Of a DNA stretch of 64,000 nt, positions 43,238 to 52,132 are shown piece after piece. A program made the translations under genes and the position numbers. Below the pieces are notes generated by a model, which did no database searches, was not told where the DNA came from, and saw nothing but the letters and a program-made list of their open reading frames with translations. The first letter of the stretch is position 1, and each line of letters opens with the position of its first letter. Source of the stretch: an uncultured Sphingomonadaceae bacterium (lineage in GTDB: Bacteria > Pseudomonadota > Alphaproteobacteria > Sphingomonadales > Sphingomonadaceae); the NCBI GenBank assembly GCA_947493955.1, contig CANLSQ010000001.1:1-64000 (forward strand), in the 5' to 3' direction.

Positions 43238-43569
43238 GCCTGCGAGTCATTAAGTTGACTGGCCCACTTGCGGGACCAATTGTCGAGTTCTGTCATTTGT
43301 GCACCAAGCTCTGCACCAAGCGCGGTATAGCTATAGCCGCCGGTATCATGACTGATAATTTCAAAATCTCTTAGTTCGCGCAAACGGCTGTTGAGCGTAG
43401 TGGGAGAGATGTCGCCGCATTGTTTTTGCAAGTCCCGAAAGGTCAGCGGGCGATCTCTTAACTCCCACATGATGCGCAATGTCCAGCGCTTGCCGAGCAT
43501 GTCGAGCAATATCATGATCGGCCGACCGGTGGTGGAACCTCTTGCCTTATCCATGTTTTTAACGGGCAT
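43234..43569 (-). CDS. HxlR-family transcriptional regulator
   Basis: A 111-aa winged-helix repressor of the HxlR family: LLDMLGKRWTLRIMWELRDRPLTFRDLQKQCGDISPTTLNSRLRELRDFEII, and a wing GGYSYTALGAELG. The single cysteine (QKQCGD) could sense redox or electrophiles, as in several HxlR proteins, but there is no N-terminal Cys as in YodB/HypR. AAAGG lies seven bases before ATG 43569. It is divergent from the carboxymuconolactone-decarboxylase-like gene, with two matching dyads between them. Confidence 0.9.
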   Translation of the reverse strand: MPVKNMDKARGSTTGRPIMILLDMLGKRWTLRIMWELRDRPLTFRDLQKQCGDISPTTLNSRLRELRDFEIISHDTGGYSYTALGAELGAQMTELDNWSRKWASQLNDSQA

Positions 43570-43585
43570 TACAGGCCTTTCTTGA

Positions 43586-43604
43586 CGCTACAAAATATGT
43601 AGCG
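43586..43604. promoter_or_regulatory. HxlR operator candidate 1
   Basis: CGCTACA-AAATA-TGTAGCG is a perfect 7-bp inverted repeat with a five-base spacer, 17 bases before the hxlR start. It shares the core CTACA-N5-TGTAG with a second site 25 bases away. Confidence 0.65.
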
Positions 43605-43612
43605 TATCCATA

Positions 43613-43627
43613 CTACACTATTTGTAG
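43613..43627. promoter_or_regulatory. HxlR operator candidate 2
   Basis: CTACA-CTATT-TGTAG repeats the core of the first site with the same five-base spacer. Core-to-core distance is 25 bases, about two and a half helical turns. It ends just before the ribosome binding site of the divergent carboxymuconolactone-decarboxylase-like gene, so binding should block its transcription. Confidence 0.65.
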
Positions 43628-43641
43628 CACGGAGATTCGCG

Positions 43642-44190
43642 ATGAGCAATGTACTGAAACCCCTGACACCGCCACATGATCCGGAAATCGCAGCGGTTCT
43701 CGCTGGTTATCCGCAGCAGGATGGCTATGTTCTCAGCCTGTTCCGAACCTTTGCCAACAGCATGCGGTTTTTGACCAAGGCCGTACCCAACCTGCTCGAC
43801 AAGGATAGTCCGCTGTCGCTGCGCGAGCGAGAGATTGTCATTTTACGAACGACGGCCAAGTTGGATTGCGAATATGAGTGGGGCGTCCATGTTGCGATTT
43901 TTGCCAAGGCTGCGGGGTTGAGTGACGCACAGGTCGCAGCGACCCGAAATGGTGCGGCGAATGAGGTAGTTTGGAGTGACTCCGAAAACTTGCTGATTCG
44001 TTGTGTCGATAATCTATGTGATCGAGGAAGCATCGCGGATGCCAAGTTGGCGGATTTCCAAAAGATGTGGTCATTGGATGCACAGCTCGAAATTATGGCC
44101 CTGTGCGGGACGTATCATACGGTCAGTTTTGTCGCCAATAGTGCGCGTCTGGACAATGAGGATTTCGGCACACAGTTCCCGAGATGCTAG
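43642..44190 (+). CDS. Carboxymuconolactone decarboxylase-like (AhpD-fold) protein
   Basis: A 182-aa protein with a CMD/AhpD-like core: PLSLREREIVILRTTAKLDCEYEWGVHVAIFAKAAGLSDAQV, where the Glu/His pair fits the CMD active site. There is no CxxC, so it is not a peroxidase-type AhpD. The C-terminal half has LLIRCVDNLCDRGSIAD and TYHTVSFVANSARL. GGAG is seven bases before ATG 43642. Expression is probably controlled by the divergent HxlR regulator. It may act on an aromatic or peroxide substrate; that is inference. Confidence 0.82.
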   Translation: MSNVLKPLTPPHDPEIAAVLAGYPQQDGYVLSLFRTFANSMRFLTKAVPNLLDKDSPLSLREREIVILRTTAKLDCEYEWGVHVAIFAKAAGLSDAQVAATRNGAANEVVWSDSENLLIRCVDNLCDRGSIADAKLADFQKMWSLDAQLEIMALCGTYHTVSFVANSARLDNEDFGTQFPRC

Positions 44191-44609
44191 CCTTCCAGAG
44201 TGCGCGTGCCCGGATGATGTTTGTCGAGATGTTTGCGCACTATCCGTAAATTCCGGGTGTTGGAGCGCCAGAGAAAGTCGAAAACGTCACCTGCTAACGG
44301 AATAGCGCCCAGAGCAGTATCTATCCCGACATTGGTTGCCATGCGCGTCAACTGCCACTTGGACATGCCCAGATTACGTGCTTCCCAGACGATGTAAGCG
44401 CCCATCACGGCGGTAACGATATCGCCGACTACCGGGATCAGGCCGACCAGCGAATCAAGGCCGATAGGCTTATTTATGCCCGGAACGATAAAAGCTCTTT
44501 CAAGCACCTTTTCCATGGCTTCTACGCGGTTACGAACGGCCTGCGGATCACGGCTGACATCCGGCAATTGTTCGGCCAAGCGTTTCAACTGTTCTTCCGA
44601 AATCGCCAT
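44187..44609 (-). CDS. DUF4112 membrane protein
   Basis: A 140-aa protein with the DUF4112 signature LDSLVGLIPVVGDIVTAVMGAYIVWEARNLGMSKWQLTRMATNV ... GAIPLAGDVFDFLWRSNTRNL. Two or three hydrophobic segments (about 54-75 and 90-112) suggest a small inner-membrane protein. GGGAGGG precedes ATG 44609. It lies 32 bases after the second of two solute-binding protein genes and overlaps the CMD-like gene end by four bases. Function unknown. Confidence 0.83.
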   Translation of the reverse strand: MAISEEQLKRLAEQLPDVSRDPQAVRNRVEAMEKVLERAFIVPGINKPIGLDSLVGLIPVVGDIVTAVMGAYIVWEARNLGMSKWQLTRMATNVGIDTALGAIPLAGDVFDFLWRSNTRNLRIVRKHLDKHHPGTRTLEG

Positions 44610-44641
44610 GCGCCCTCCCGCTATGTTCCTACTATTCATAA

Positions 44642-46159
44642 CTAAGATATAGGTATGCCAACCAACGGATTCAATGGATGCCAACCGCGCGGGTTGACCG
44701 CAAAGCCGCGCTGGCCGGGCCGACTGATCGACCAGCGAACCGGAACGGCCAGAGGAACGAAGTTGTAATGCTGGACGAGAAGGACTTCGGCTTCGGCGTA
44801 GAGCCTGGCCTTGATCTCCAGATTGGTCGCTGCATTGGCCTCGGCAATTTTTGCATCGGCGTCGTTCAGGCAAACCGGCGTTTCGGCACATGTCAGACGG
44901 GATAGAAACCAGTGCGCACTGTCATAGGGGGCAATTTCATCGATCAGGCTGACATCAGCGTCTTCGCCCAAAGATACCTTGCGGGCATCCAGGCCGACGC
45001 GCCGTAAATCTGATTGAATGCGCAGGAACAATATGTCCGCGCCCGCGGCATCGGGGATGGCTATGGCCAAGGGAAGAACAGGCCCTTCCAGCGCCTCCCA
45101 TCGCCGCACATGCTCTCGCACGAATGCCTGCCGGTCTTGCATGGACATATCTGCCCATTCCGGCCGTGCGTTGATGCCGGTGGCATTTAATGCATCTGGA
45201 ATGATCTTTTGACGGCTTTGCCAGGCGGTGACCTTGGGGAAAGATGTCAACAGAGCGGGGCGATCAATGGCCATGGAGAGTACTTCCCGGTTGTCGGGCA
45301 ACGACCAAAACCCGTTCATCCTCAGAAATTTGAGGCCGAACAGGCCGGCAACGGGATTAAGCCGCATGTCATTGCTGCTGACACCTGCTTCGTCCACCAG
45401 TGGTAGATGATGAAATTGCCCGTTCAGGACCAGATCCGTGTAGCCTGCAGTATAGCGGGCTAGGGCCTTTGCGGCACTTTCGCTGCGCAGCGTAACTCGC
45501 CGTGGGTCGTCAGAGGACTCGTTTTCCTCCGTTTCCTCATTTCCTTCCTCTCCGTCTTCATCTGACGCGATCTGGTTGAATATCCCCAATGTGTACGCAC
45601 GATTACTGTCCAGCTCACTCATCGGCCCGGCGCCATGGCCCGAGCGAAACAAACCCATTTCCGGTTGCGCCATAAGCTGAAGAAAGTTCGGGCTGGGAGC
45701 GTTGAGCCTAATTTCTATCACGCGGCCGGTCATGGAGATGATCTCGTCAATGACCTGGAGGTCTTTGCCCAATCTGCTGGGTTGGAGTTCGGTGACACGT
45801 TCGCGGAGCAGCGTCGCTATCCGTTCAGAGGTAACCTGACGGCCATCGTCCCATTTCGCTTCGTTGAGGCGGAAAATATAACTGAGGCCATCATCTGTAA
45901 CGATCCAGCGAGCGGCGAGAGCCGGCACAACCCGGCCCTGTTCATCAAAAGTGACCAAGCCTCTTGCGATAGCCGCACGCGCCGTTGCAGATGCATAGTT
46001 CAGCCTGATACCGACAGGTTTGATGACGGGCTCATCATCCTCAATCACTGTAACCCGGGCGCGATCTTCATCTCCCACGACGCTGCAGGATGCAAGAGCG
46101 AGCGGTCCCGCAACGAGAGCGGCAAAAACTTTGAACCGAGAGTACCGATTATGACTCAT
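44642..46159 (-). CDS. Family 5 solute-binding lipoprotein, second of pair
   Basis: A 505-aa extracytoplasmic solute-binding protein (SBP_bac_5 type, as in peptide ABC importers) with a lipoprotein signal (lipobox LASC). Supporting strings are GLVTFDEQGRVVPALAARWIVTDDGLSYIFRLNEAKWDDG and the later FWSLPDNREVLSMAIDRPAL. An acidic insert (about residues 197-215, EDGEEGNEETEEN...) is unusual. It overlaps its upstream neighbour by four bases (ATGA). No permease or ATPase genes are adjacent, so its transporter, if any, is encoded elsewhere. Confidence 0.83.
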   Translation of the reverse strand: MSHNRYSRFKVFAALVAGPLALASCSVVGDEDRARVTVIEDDEPVIKPVGIRLNYASATARAAIARGLVTFDEQGRVVPALAARWIVTDDGLSYIFRLNEAKWDDGRQVTSERIATLLRERVTELQPSRLGKDLQVIDEIISMTGRVIEIRLNAPSPNFLQLMAQPEMGLFRSGHGAGPMSELDSNRAYTLGIFNQIASDEDGEEGNEETEENESSDDPRRVTLRSESAAKALARYTAGYTDLVLNGQFHHLPLVDEAGVSSNDMRLNPVAGLFGLKFLRMNGFWSLPDNREVLSMAIDRPALLTSFPKVTAWQSRQKIIPDALNATGINARPEWADMSMQDRQAFVREHVRRWEALEGPVLPLAIAIPDAAGADILFLRIQSDLRRVGLDARKVSLGEDADVSLIDEIAPYDSAHWFLSRLTCAETPVCLNDADAKIAEANAATNLEIKARLYAEAEVLLVQHYNFVPLAVPVRWSISRPGQRGFAVNPRGWHPLNPLVGIPIS

Positions 46160-47700
46160 TTTTTTCTTATACGCAGAGTCCGGCTGGGATGCACATTGGA
46201 AATATTATCCTGCCATCCCTCAATCCGTTCGCTGACAAGAGAGCGGGTCACGTAAAAATAGAGCGGTAATATCGGCATATCATTGATCAATATTTCGTCC
46301 GCTCTGCGCATAAGTGCATTTCTCTCGTCCGGATTGGCCGTTCTGATCGCGCGCGCTACAATCGCATCATAAGCCGGGTTATCATATCCTGAATAATTAC
46401 CGGAACCGTTGGCGGCTTGATGTACTGTCAGGAAATTTTCGGCAATTGGCAAATCAGCAATCCAGCCGGATCGGGCGAGCGTAAAATCGTGGCTTCTGAG
46501 CGCAGCGAAATGAAGTGCCGCTTCGCTGTTGAAGAGGCTGGCTTGCACATTCAGGGGTTTCCACATCGCGGCCAGCGCCACGGATACACGGCGATGTTCG
46601 GCGGAACTGTTGAACCGGACTTCAAATTTCATCGGATTGGTAGAATTGTAGCCCGCTGCCTCCAGTAGTGTTCGCGCAGTGGCGAGGCGTCTTTCGCGAG
46701 GCCACTCGGCCCACATGGGCTTTGCACTGACGCTTCCGGTCAGATCAGCTGGCAACAGATTCCACGCCGGTACATTGCCAATGCCTATCACTTTGTCGGC
46801 GATCCATGCTCTTTCCACTGCCATCGACAGGGCAGTTCGAACACGGCTGTCATTAAAGGGTGCCTTGCGAGTGTTGAATGCAAAATAGTAGCTGCCGAGA
46901 TAGGGTATGCTGCGCGCCAGACCGGGATGGTTTTCGTTCAGCCATTGATGTCGGCTCGCCGGATAATCGGCAGCGATATCGGCACCGCCTGCCAAGATGA
47001 GCCGCATAGCGGACAGGCTGTCATCCATCGGTTTCCATATGATGCTTGGCGTGGGTGCCGGCTCGTCATGCCATTCAGGATTGCGTATCATGCGCGCATG
47101 ATCGTTCAATTTCCAGGTCGCGAGTTGATAGGGACCGCTGGTGACCATGGGGCGCTCGCTGGTCCATTTATCACCTTTCTGTTCGACCAGGTGCATTGGC
47201 AAGGCCGCTATCGCCGGATGAGCCAACAGAACCGGCAGAGAAGGGGCGGGTGCGCGCAGTGTCACTATAACCGTGGAATCGCCATCCGCTGCAACGGCTG
47301 TGATATTTTCAAACAGGGCTTTCGTGGGCGAGGCAGTCTCGGAAGCCTGCAGGCGACCCCATATCCGGGGGAAAAGGGCCGCATTAAAGACTGTGCCATC
47401 AGAAAATCGCAGATCACCGCGAAGCTGGAAGCTCCACCGGAATCCGTCCTCTGAAACAGTCCAGCTTTCCGCCAGTCCCGGTTCTGCATCACCGGCGGCG
47501 TTTAGCCGTGTCAGCCCTTCAAACTGATCGGATGCTACACGAAGCGATGACAGGTCAGAGATTTTCTGTGGATCGAGGCCCTTTATCTCTGAATCGGACA
47601 ACCGGACAATTTGATCTGGTCCAGGCATGATATCCGCATTGTCCCGGTTGCCGCATCCGGCCAGAAAAAGGATAAACCCCAAAAAAGCGAGTAAGCGCAT
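46156..47700 (-). CDS. Family 5 solute-binding lipoprotein, first of pair
   Basis: A 514-aa solute-binding lipoprotein (MRLLAFLGFILFLAGC, lipobox LAGC). SBP_bac_5 features: SDSEIKGLDPQKISDLSSLRVASDQFEGLTRLNAAGDAEPGLAESWTVSEDGFRWSFQLRGDLRFSDG, the last being typical of oligopeptide or nickel binding proteins. It is the first gene of a leftward three-gene unit with the second binding protein and DUF4112. The lack of a linked importer suggests either a shared transporter elsewhere or a binding-only, sensory role. Confidence 0.87.
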   Translation of the reverse strand: MRLLAFLGFILFLAGCGNRDNADIMPGPDQIVRLSDSEIKGLDPQKISDLSSLRVASDQFEGLTRLNAAGDAEPGLAESWTVSEDGFRWSFQLRGDLRFSDGTVFNAALFPRIWGRLQASETASPTKALFENITAVAADGDSTVIVTLRAPAPSLPVLLAHPAIAALPMHLVEQKGDKWTSERPMVTSGPYQLATWKLNDHARMIRNPEWHDEPAPTPSIIWKPMDDSLSAMRLILAGGADIAADYPASRHQWLNENHPGLARSIPYLGSYYFAFNTRKAPFNDSRVRTALSMAVERAWIADKVIGIGNVPAWNLLPADLTGSVSAKPMWAEWPRERRLATARTLLEAAGYNSTNPMKFEVRFNSSAEHRRVSVALAAMWKPLNVQASLFNSEAALHFAALRSHDFTLARSGWIADLPIAENFLTVHQAANGSGNYSGYDNPAYDAIVARAIRTANPDERNALMRRADEILINDMPILPLYFYVTRSLVSERIEGWQDNISNVHPSRTLRIRKK

Positions 47701-47778
47701 TCCACTACCAGTAAATGTTTTTACTGGATGGACAAATAGTAACTCTTATGGTCACGCTAGTTTTTTGGAGATTCTCAG

Positions 47779-48963
47779 ATGGCCGGTTTACAATATGATA
47801 TCAGCGGAATTGGCGGCGACACCGGCGCGGCATTGTTATCGCTTCTGCCGGAAATCGCGGATCGGGCGGCGGAAACCGAAGAAGCCCGCCGCCTTCCGGC
47901 TGATCTGGCACAGAAAATGGCTGCTGCTGGTGCGTTTAACCTCTCCAAGCCGTCATCACTGGGCGGATTGCAATTGCCGCCGCTGGAATTCATGCAGTTG
48001 ATCGAAACGATTGCGGAAGCCGACGCCAGCGCGGGCTGGTGCGCGATGATTGCGGTTACCTCGACTCTCGGCGCAGCTTATTTGGACGAAACACCGGCTA
48101 GGGATATTTTTGGGCCGGATGATGTGATTACCGGCGGTGTTTTTGCTCCGATGGGTAAAGCAGAAGATATGGGTGATCATTATCTGCTTTCCGGTCAGTG
48201 GCAATGGGGATCGGGTTCGGCCAATTGCAGCTGGCTTGGCGGCGGCGCAATGATCACCAAAGATGGCGATCTGCAGAAATTCGATAATGGCGCGCCTTAT
48301 CATCGCATGCTGTTCTTTCCGGTGAGCGAAGTGACCTTTATCGACAGCTGGCATGTCGCCGGCATGAAAGGGACTGGCTCCGGTGATTTCAGCGTGGAGA
48401 ATATCAAGGTGCCCAAGGATCGCTCCGTGTCCTTTATCGCGGATCGTCCTCACGATAGTGGCGCGCTCTATAAATTTCCTTTGTTCGGTTTGCTGGCATT
48501 GGGCGTTTCCTCCGTGGCCCTCGGCAATGCACGTGCTGCCCTGGAAGAAATACGGTTGCTGGCGATTAACAAGAAAACACCAGGCGGTGGTCGCAGCATG
48601 GCACAGCGGGCTACCGTTCAGGCTGATATTGCCCGCGCTGCGGCACAGTTGGGCGGCGCGTTTAGTTTTCTGGAAGATGCCGTCGGAAAGTCCTGGAAAG
48701 AAGCGCAGGGCAATGGGGATATTTCGGCGGAAGCCCGGGCCAATTTGCGGTTGGCCTGTGCTCATGCGACGGAGACATCAGCCGAGGTCTGCAAAGTCGC
48801 CTACACATTGGGCGGCGGCGGTGCAGTCTATTCCACTAGCAGTCTTCAACGCCGCTTCCGCGATGCTCATGTGGCCACCCAGCATATTGCCACGGCGCCC
48901 GCCGTGTTCGAGCTCGCCGGGCGTGTTTTGCTGGATCAGCCTGCTGATATGGCGATGTTATGA
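47779..48963 (+). CDS. Flavin-dependent monooxygenase / acyl-CoA dehydrogenase-fold protein
   Basis: A 394-aa protein with the acyl-CoA dehydrogenase fold: SLGGLQLPPLEFMQLIETIAEADASAGWCAMI, YLLSGQWQWGSGSANCSWLGGGAMI, VAGMKGTGSGDFSVENIKVP and a C-terminal RRFRDAHVATQHI. This set matches group D flavin monooxygenases and related hydroxylases (HpaB/HsaA-like, using reduced flavin from a partner reductase) better than true dehydrogenases, because it lacks the acyl-CoA catalytic Glu context. No reductase is adjacent. GGAG is eight bases before ATG. The substrate is unknown. Confidence 0.7.
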   Translation: MAGLQYDISGIGGDTGAALLSLLPEIADRAAETEEARRLPADLAQKMAAAGAFNLSKPSSLGGLQLPPLEFMQLIETIAEADASAGWCAMIAVTSTLGAAYLDETPARDIFGPDDVITGGVFAPMGKAEDMGDHYLLSGQWQWGSGSANCSWLGGGAMITKDGDLQKFDNGAPYHRMLFFPVSEVTFIDSWHVAGMKGTGSGDFSVENIKVPKDRSVSFIADRPHDSGALYKFPLFGLLALGVSSVALGNARAALEEIRLLAINKKTPGGGRSMAQRATVQADIARAAAQLGGAFSFLEDAVGKSWKEAQGNGDISAEARANLRLACAHATETSAEVCKVAYTLGGGGAVYSTSSLQRRFRDAHVATQHIATAPAVFELAGRVLLDQPADMAML

Positions 48964-49007
48964 TGCCGGTCTGAGATCAGCTTTCCATTTGGATCGCCTT
49001 TGCGACC

Positions 49008-50246
49008 TTAGACATCGTCCGCAGAAATCATTTCCTCGACATCGATCTCGCCGGTCATCACGGCCACCGTTGTCGCGATGGCTGCATCGCCTGATACATT
49101 GGTTGTCGTGCGCATCATGTCCATGATCCGGTCAACACCAGCAACAAAAGCGATGGTTTCAAGCGGAACGCCGACACTACCGAACACGAGCGCCATCATG
49201 ATCAGGCCGGCACCAGGAATGCCCGCCGCACCGATTGCACCGAGTGTAGAGGTGATGGCGATCAGTATATAATCACCGAAGCTCAGATCCACGCCGAAAA
49301 TCTGTGCCCCGAACAAGGTCGCCAGCCCCAGATACATGGCCGTGCCGTTCATGTTGATTGTTGCGCCCAGCGACACAACAAAGCTGGCTACAGAGTTGCT
49401 GACACCCAGATTGCGCTCCACACAGCGCAGTGTCACCGGCAGGGTCGCGTTGGACGAGGCCGTCGAATAGCTGACCGCAATTGCGTCAATAATACCGCGG
49501 AAGAAATCGATCACCGGCAGCTTGGCAACAAATTTGATCATTGCAGAATACATGACACCAATGATCAGCAAGCAGCCGAGATAGTTGAGGCCGACAAGCT
49601 GCGCCAGCGAGATAAGAGCATCGGGACCCAATGTACCGGCGACCCATGCCATCAGGGCAAAGACGCCAAAGGGCGTCAGTTCCATGACAATCATCGTGAC
49701 TTTTTGCATGACAATGGCGCCACTGTCGAAAATCTTGGCAAGCGGTTTGCCATCTTCCTTGGCCATTAATATGCCGATACCGATTAGCAGCGCGAATACG
49801 ATCAACGGTAAAACCCGCACATCGGCCATGACCTGTACCGGACTGTCCGGTACGATCGAGAGGATCATATCAACAGCGGTGGTTTCATTGGGGGCCGGCG
49901 TTTCACCTTTCTGGATGGCTGTGGTGTCAACCCCTTTGCCGGGCGCAAAAAACGTACCCAATGCCAGACCAAGCCAGGCCGCAATCTGGCCGGTTATGAT
50001 GAATAATAACATGGCGCGGCCGCCAACACTGCCCAGTTTTCTGAGGTCACCAAGCGCGGCGACACCTGCGACAAGTGAGAAGAAGATCAGGGGAACGACC
50101 AGCATCTTGATCGCCTTGATGAAGAAATCGCCGATCCACTTAATGGTTTCTGATTCCGGTCCCCAGATCAAACCGGTGATAACACCAAGAACCAGAGCCG
50201 CGATAACCCGCTGCCAAAGCGGTATTTTGAACCAGAATGACAGCAT
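49008..50246 (-). CDS. Dicarboxylate/amino acid:cation symporter (DAACS)
   Basis: A 412-aa transporter of the GltP/DctA family. About eight helices plus two re-entrant hairpins are expected; typical strings are LSFWFKIPLWQRVIAALVLGVITGLIWG, the serine-rich TASSNATLPVTLRCVERNLGVSNSVASFV and GATINMNGTAMYLG. It likely imports glutamate, aspartate or C4-dicarboxylates with Na or H. ATG 50246 has AGGGG about seven bases upstream; an earlier one at 50276 is less likely. The next leftward gene upstream is another carboxylate-type permease. Confidence 0.88.
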   Translation of the reverse strand: MLSFWFKIPLWQRVIAALVLGVITGLIWGPESETIKWIGDFFIKAIKMLVVPLIFFSLVAGVAALGDLRKLGSVGGRAMLLFIITGQIAAWLGLALGTFFAPGKGVDTTAIQKGETPAPNETTAVDMILSIVPDSPVQVMADVRVLPLIVFALLIGIGILMAKEDGKPLAKIFDSGAIVMQKVTMIVMELTPFGVFALMAWVAGTLGPDALISLAQLVGLNYLGCLLIIGVMYSAMIKFVAKLPVIDFFRGIIDAIAVSYSTASSNATLPVTLRCVERNLGVSNSVASFVVSLGATINMNGTAMYLGLATLFGAQIFGVDLSFGDYILIAITSTLGAIGAAGIPGAGLIMMALVFGSVGVPLETIAFVAGVDRIMDMMRTTTNVSGDAAIATTVAVMTGEIDVEEMISADDV

Positions 50247-50321
50247 GTCACCACCCCTATTGATATTTTGCATCAACCTATCGTCGCAACCCGTTTACGG
50301 CAAGCGATTAGCGGCAAGTTG

Positions 50322-52121
50322 TCACATCGTGGAACTGATCGCCAGACAGGTGGCCAGCCCGACACCAAAGGTCAGCGGGATACCGGCCTTGAAGAAATCG
50401 GTGAACCGGTAGTTGCCTGCCGCATAGACCAACGTGTTGGTTTGATATCCGATAGGTGTCGCAAAACTGGCCGATGCCGCAAACATCACTGCGATGACCA
50501 ATGGTCTTGGGTCAACCCCAAGGTCTTGACCCAGCGCAATCACGATTGGTGTTATGATAATAGCCACAGCATTGTTGGTAACGATTTCCGTCATGAAAAC
50601 AGACAGTATATAAACCGCAAAAACCAACGCCCATGGCGGCAGATCGCGCAGCCAGGGTGTAAGCTGATTCACGATCAAATCGACGCTGCCAGCCTGTTGC
50701 AGGCCAAGGCCGACCGCCAGCATCCCGAAAATCAGTACCAGGACATTGCCATCAATCGACCCCCAGGCTTCCTCTGCATCAATACAGCGCGCCAGCAGGA
50801 TCGCGCCCACGGCCAATATGGCAGCTACCGCGAGAGGAATGATATTAAGCGCGGCGAGGGCAACCACAGCGACCAAAGCGCCAATCGCAATCGGAGCCCG
50901 ATCCCGGCGAAAAGCACGGATTTTGGTCTGACCCACACCAAAGAGGTTGGGGTTTTCATACATCCGTTGAATATCCTTGCTCGATCCGGTGACGAGCAAA
51001 CGATCAGCGGCATGGATGCGGGCATTGGTAAGGTCCGATCGCGGCAAATTACGGTAGCGGGTCATGCCCAATATGCGGACGTTCAGCTGCCCAAGAAACG
51101 GAATGTCGAACAGGCGGTTGCCGATACTGGGGTGACCTGGGGCAACTGTTGCTTCCACCAGCTCTTCCCCCAATGGACCAACATCGCCAGACCGTACAAT
51201 ACCGATTTTAAAGTCCTCTGAAGACCGCAGTGATATGAGTTCGGCAAGATCGAGCCGGACGACTATGCGATCACCGGCGCGCAATTCATGATGGTCGAGA
51301 TCATGGCGAATATAGCTGCTAAGACGTTTCACTGCGGAAACATTCACACTGGTCCGGCGAATAATCGGAACTTCCGAGAGCATTTTGCCAATCGCTGTTG
51401 ATCGATTGCGGACAGTCAATTCGGTGAGAAAATCACTCTCGTCGCTGCTGGAAAATTCCCCGCTTGCTTCTCCTTTTGGAAGCAGCCAGCTGCTGAACAA
51501 CACCATCATGATGGTGCCGGCAACCGCGGCAACCAGGCCATAAGGTGTAATTTCAAAAATGCCGAAGCCATCCATTCCGGTGTCACGGGCAACAGCATCG
51601 ACGATCAGATTGGTAGATGTGCCGATCAGAGTAGTGGTGCCACCCAATATGCAAATGAAGCTCAAAGGGATGAGCAGTTTTTTGGAGGATATGCCGGTTG
51701 CGCGGGACAGGCGAATGATAATGGGGATCAGTACCAGCACAACCGGCGTATTATTCATGAAGGCAGAAGCGACAAATGCACCGAGGAACATCTCGACAAC
51801 CGCCAGTTTGGGATGCTTTTTGGCGCGTTCGATAATGAAACCGGCGATCGCGTCAATCGTGCCCGTTCTCAGCAGCGCGCCCGAGAGAATGAACATGGCG
51901 GCAATAGTGATCGGTGCGGTGTTCGAAAAGACCGAGAATAGACCGTCTGAATCGATGATGCCCAGAAAGAGAAAGGTGCAGGCTCCCAGTACGGCAACGA
52001 CCGCCGCGGGAAAACGTTCCATGATAAAGCCGGCGAACAGAAACCCCAATATGACAAGACCGATGATCGCTTTATGCGCCTGAATATAGTCATCTATGAC
52101 ATGAAGGACGAGGTCGATCAT
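50322..52121 (-). CDS. SLC13-family permease with two RCK_C domains
   Basis: A 599-aa transporter. Helices about 15-200 and 395-595 form the SLC13/DASS permease (AIIGLVILGFLFAGFIMERFPAAVVAVLGACTF, SAFMNNTPVVLVLIPI). Between them about 210-375 hold two RCK_C/TrkA-C domains (TVRNRSTAIGKMLSEVPI; GHPSIGNRLFDIPFLGQLNVRILGMTR), which may sense a nucleotide or ion. Substrates could be sulfate, succinate or citrate. It lies between the DAACS gene and aroC on the same strand, ending 75 bases before the former's start. Confidence 0.87.
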   Translation of the reverse strand: MIDLVLHVIDDYIQAHKAIIGLVILGFLFAGFIMERFPAAVVAVLGACTFLFLGIIDSDGLFSVFSNTAPITIAAMFILSGALLRTGTIDAIAGFIIERAKKHPKLAVVEMFLGAFVASAFMNNTPVVLVLIPIIIRLSRATGISSKKLLIPLSFICILGGTTTLIGTSTNLIVDAVARDTGMDGFGIFEITPYGLVAAVAGTIMMVLFSSWLLPKGEASGEFSSSDESDFLTELTVRNRSTAIGKMLSEVPIIRRTSVNVSAVKRLSSYIRHDLDHHELRAGDRIVVRLDLAELISLRSSEDFKIGIVRSGDVGPLGEELVEATVAPGHPSIGNRLFDIPFLGQLNVRILGMTRYRNLPRSDLTNARIHAADRLLVTGSSKDIQRMYENPNLFGVGQTKIRAFRRDRAPIAIGALVAVVALAALNIIPLAVAAILAVGAILLARCIDAEEAWGSIDGNVLVLIFGMLAVGLGLQQAGSVDLIVNQLTPWLRDLPPWALVFAVYILSVFMTEIVTNNAVAIIITPIVIALGQDLGVDPRPLVIAVMFAASASFATPIGYQTNTLVYAAGNYRFTDFFKAGIPLTFGVGLATCLAISSTM

Positions 52122-52132
52122 CTACTCTATGC

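Noticed and set aside
49585-51221. Long plus-strand open frames of 275 and 317 codons
   Set aside because: They lie opposite the DAACS and SLC13 genes, have no family features or ribosome binding sites, and are antisense shadows of those genes.
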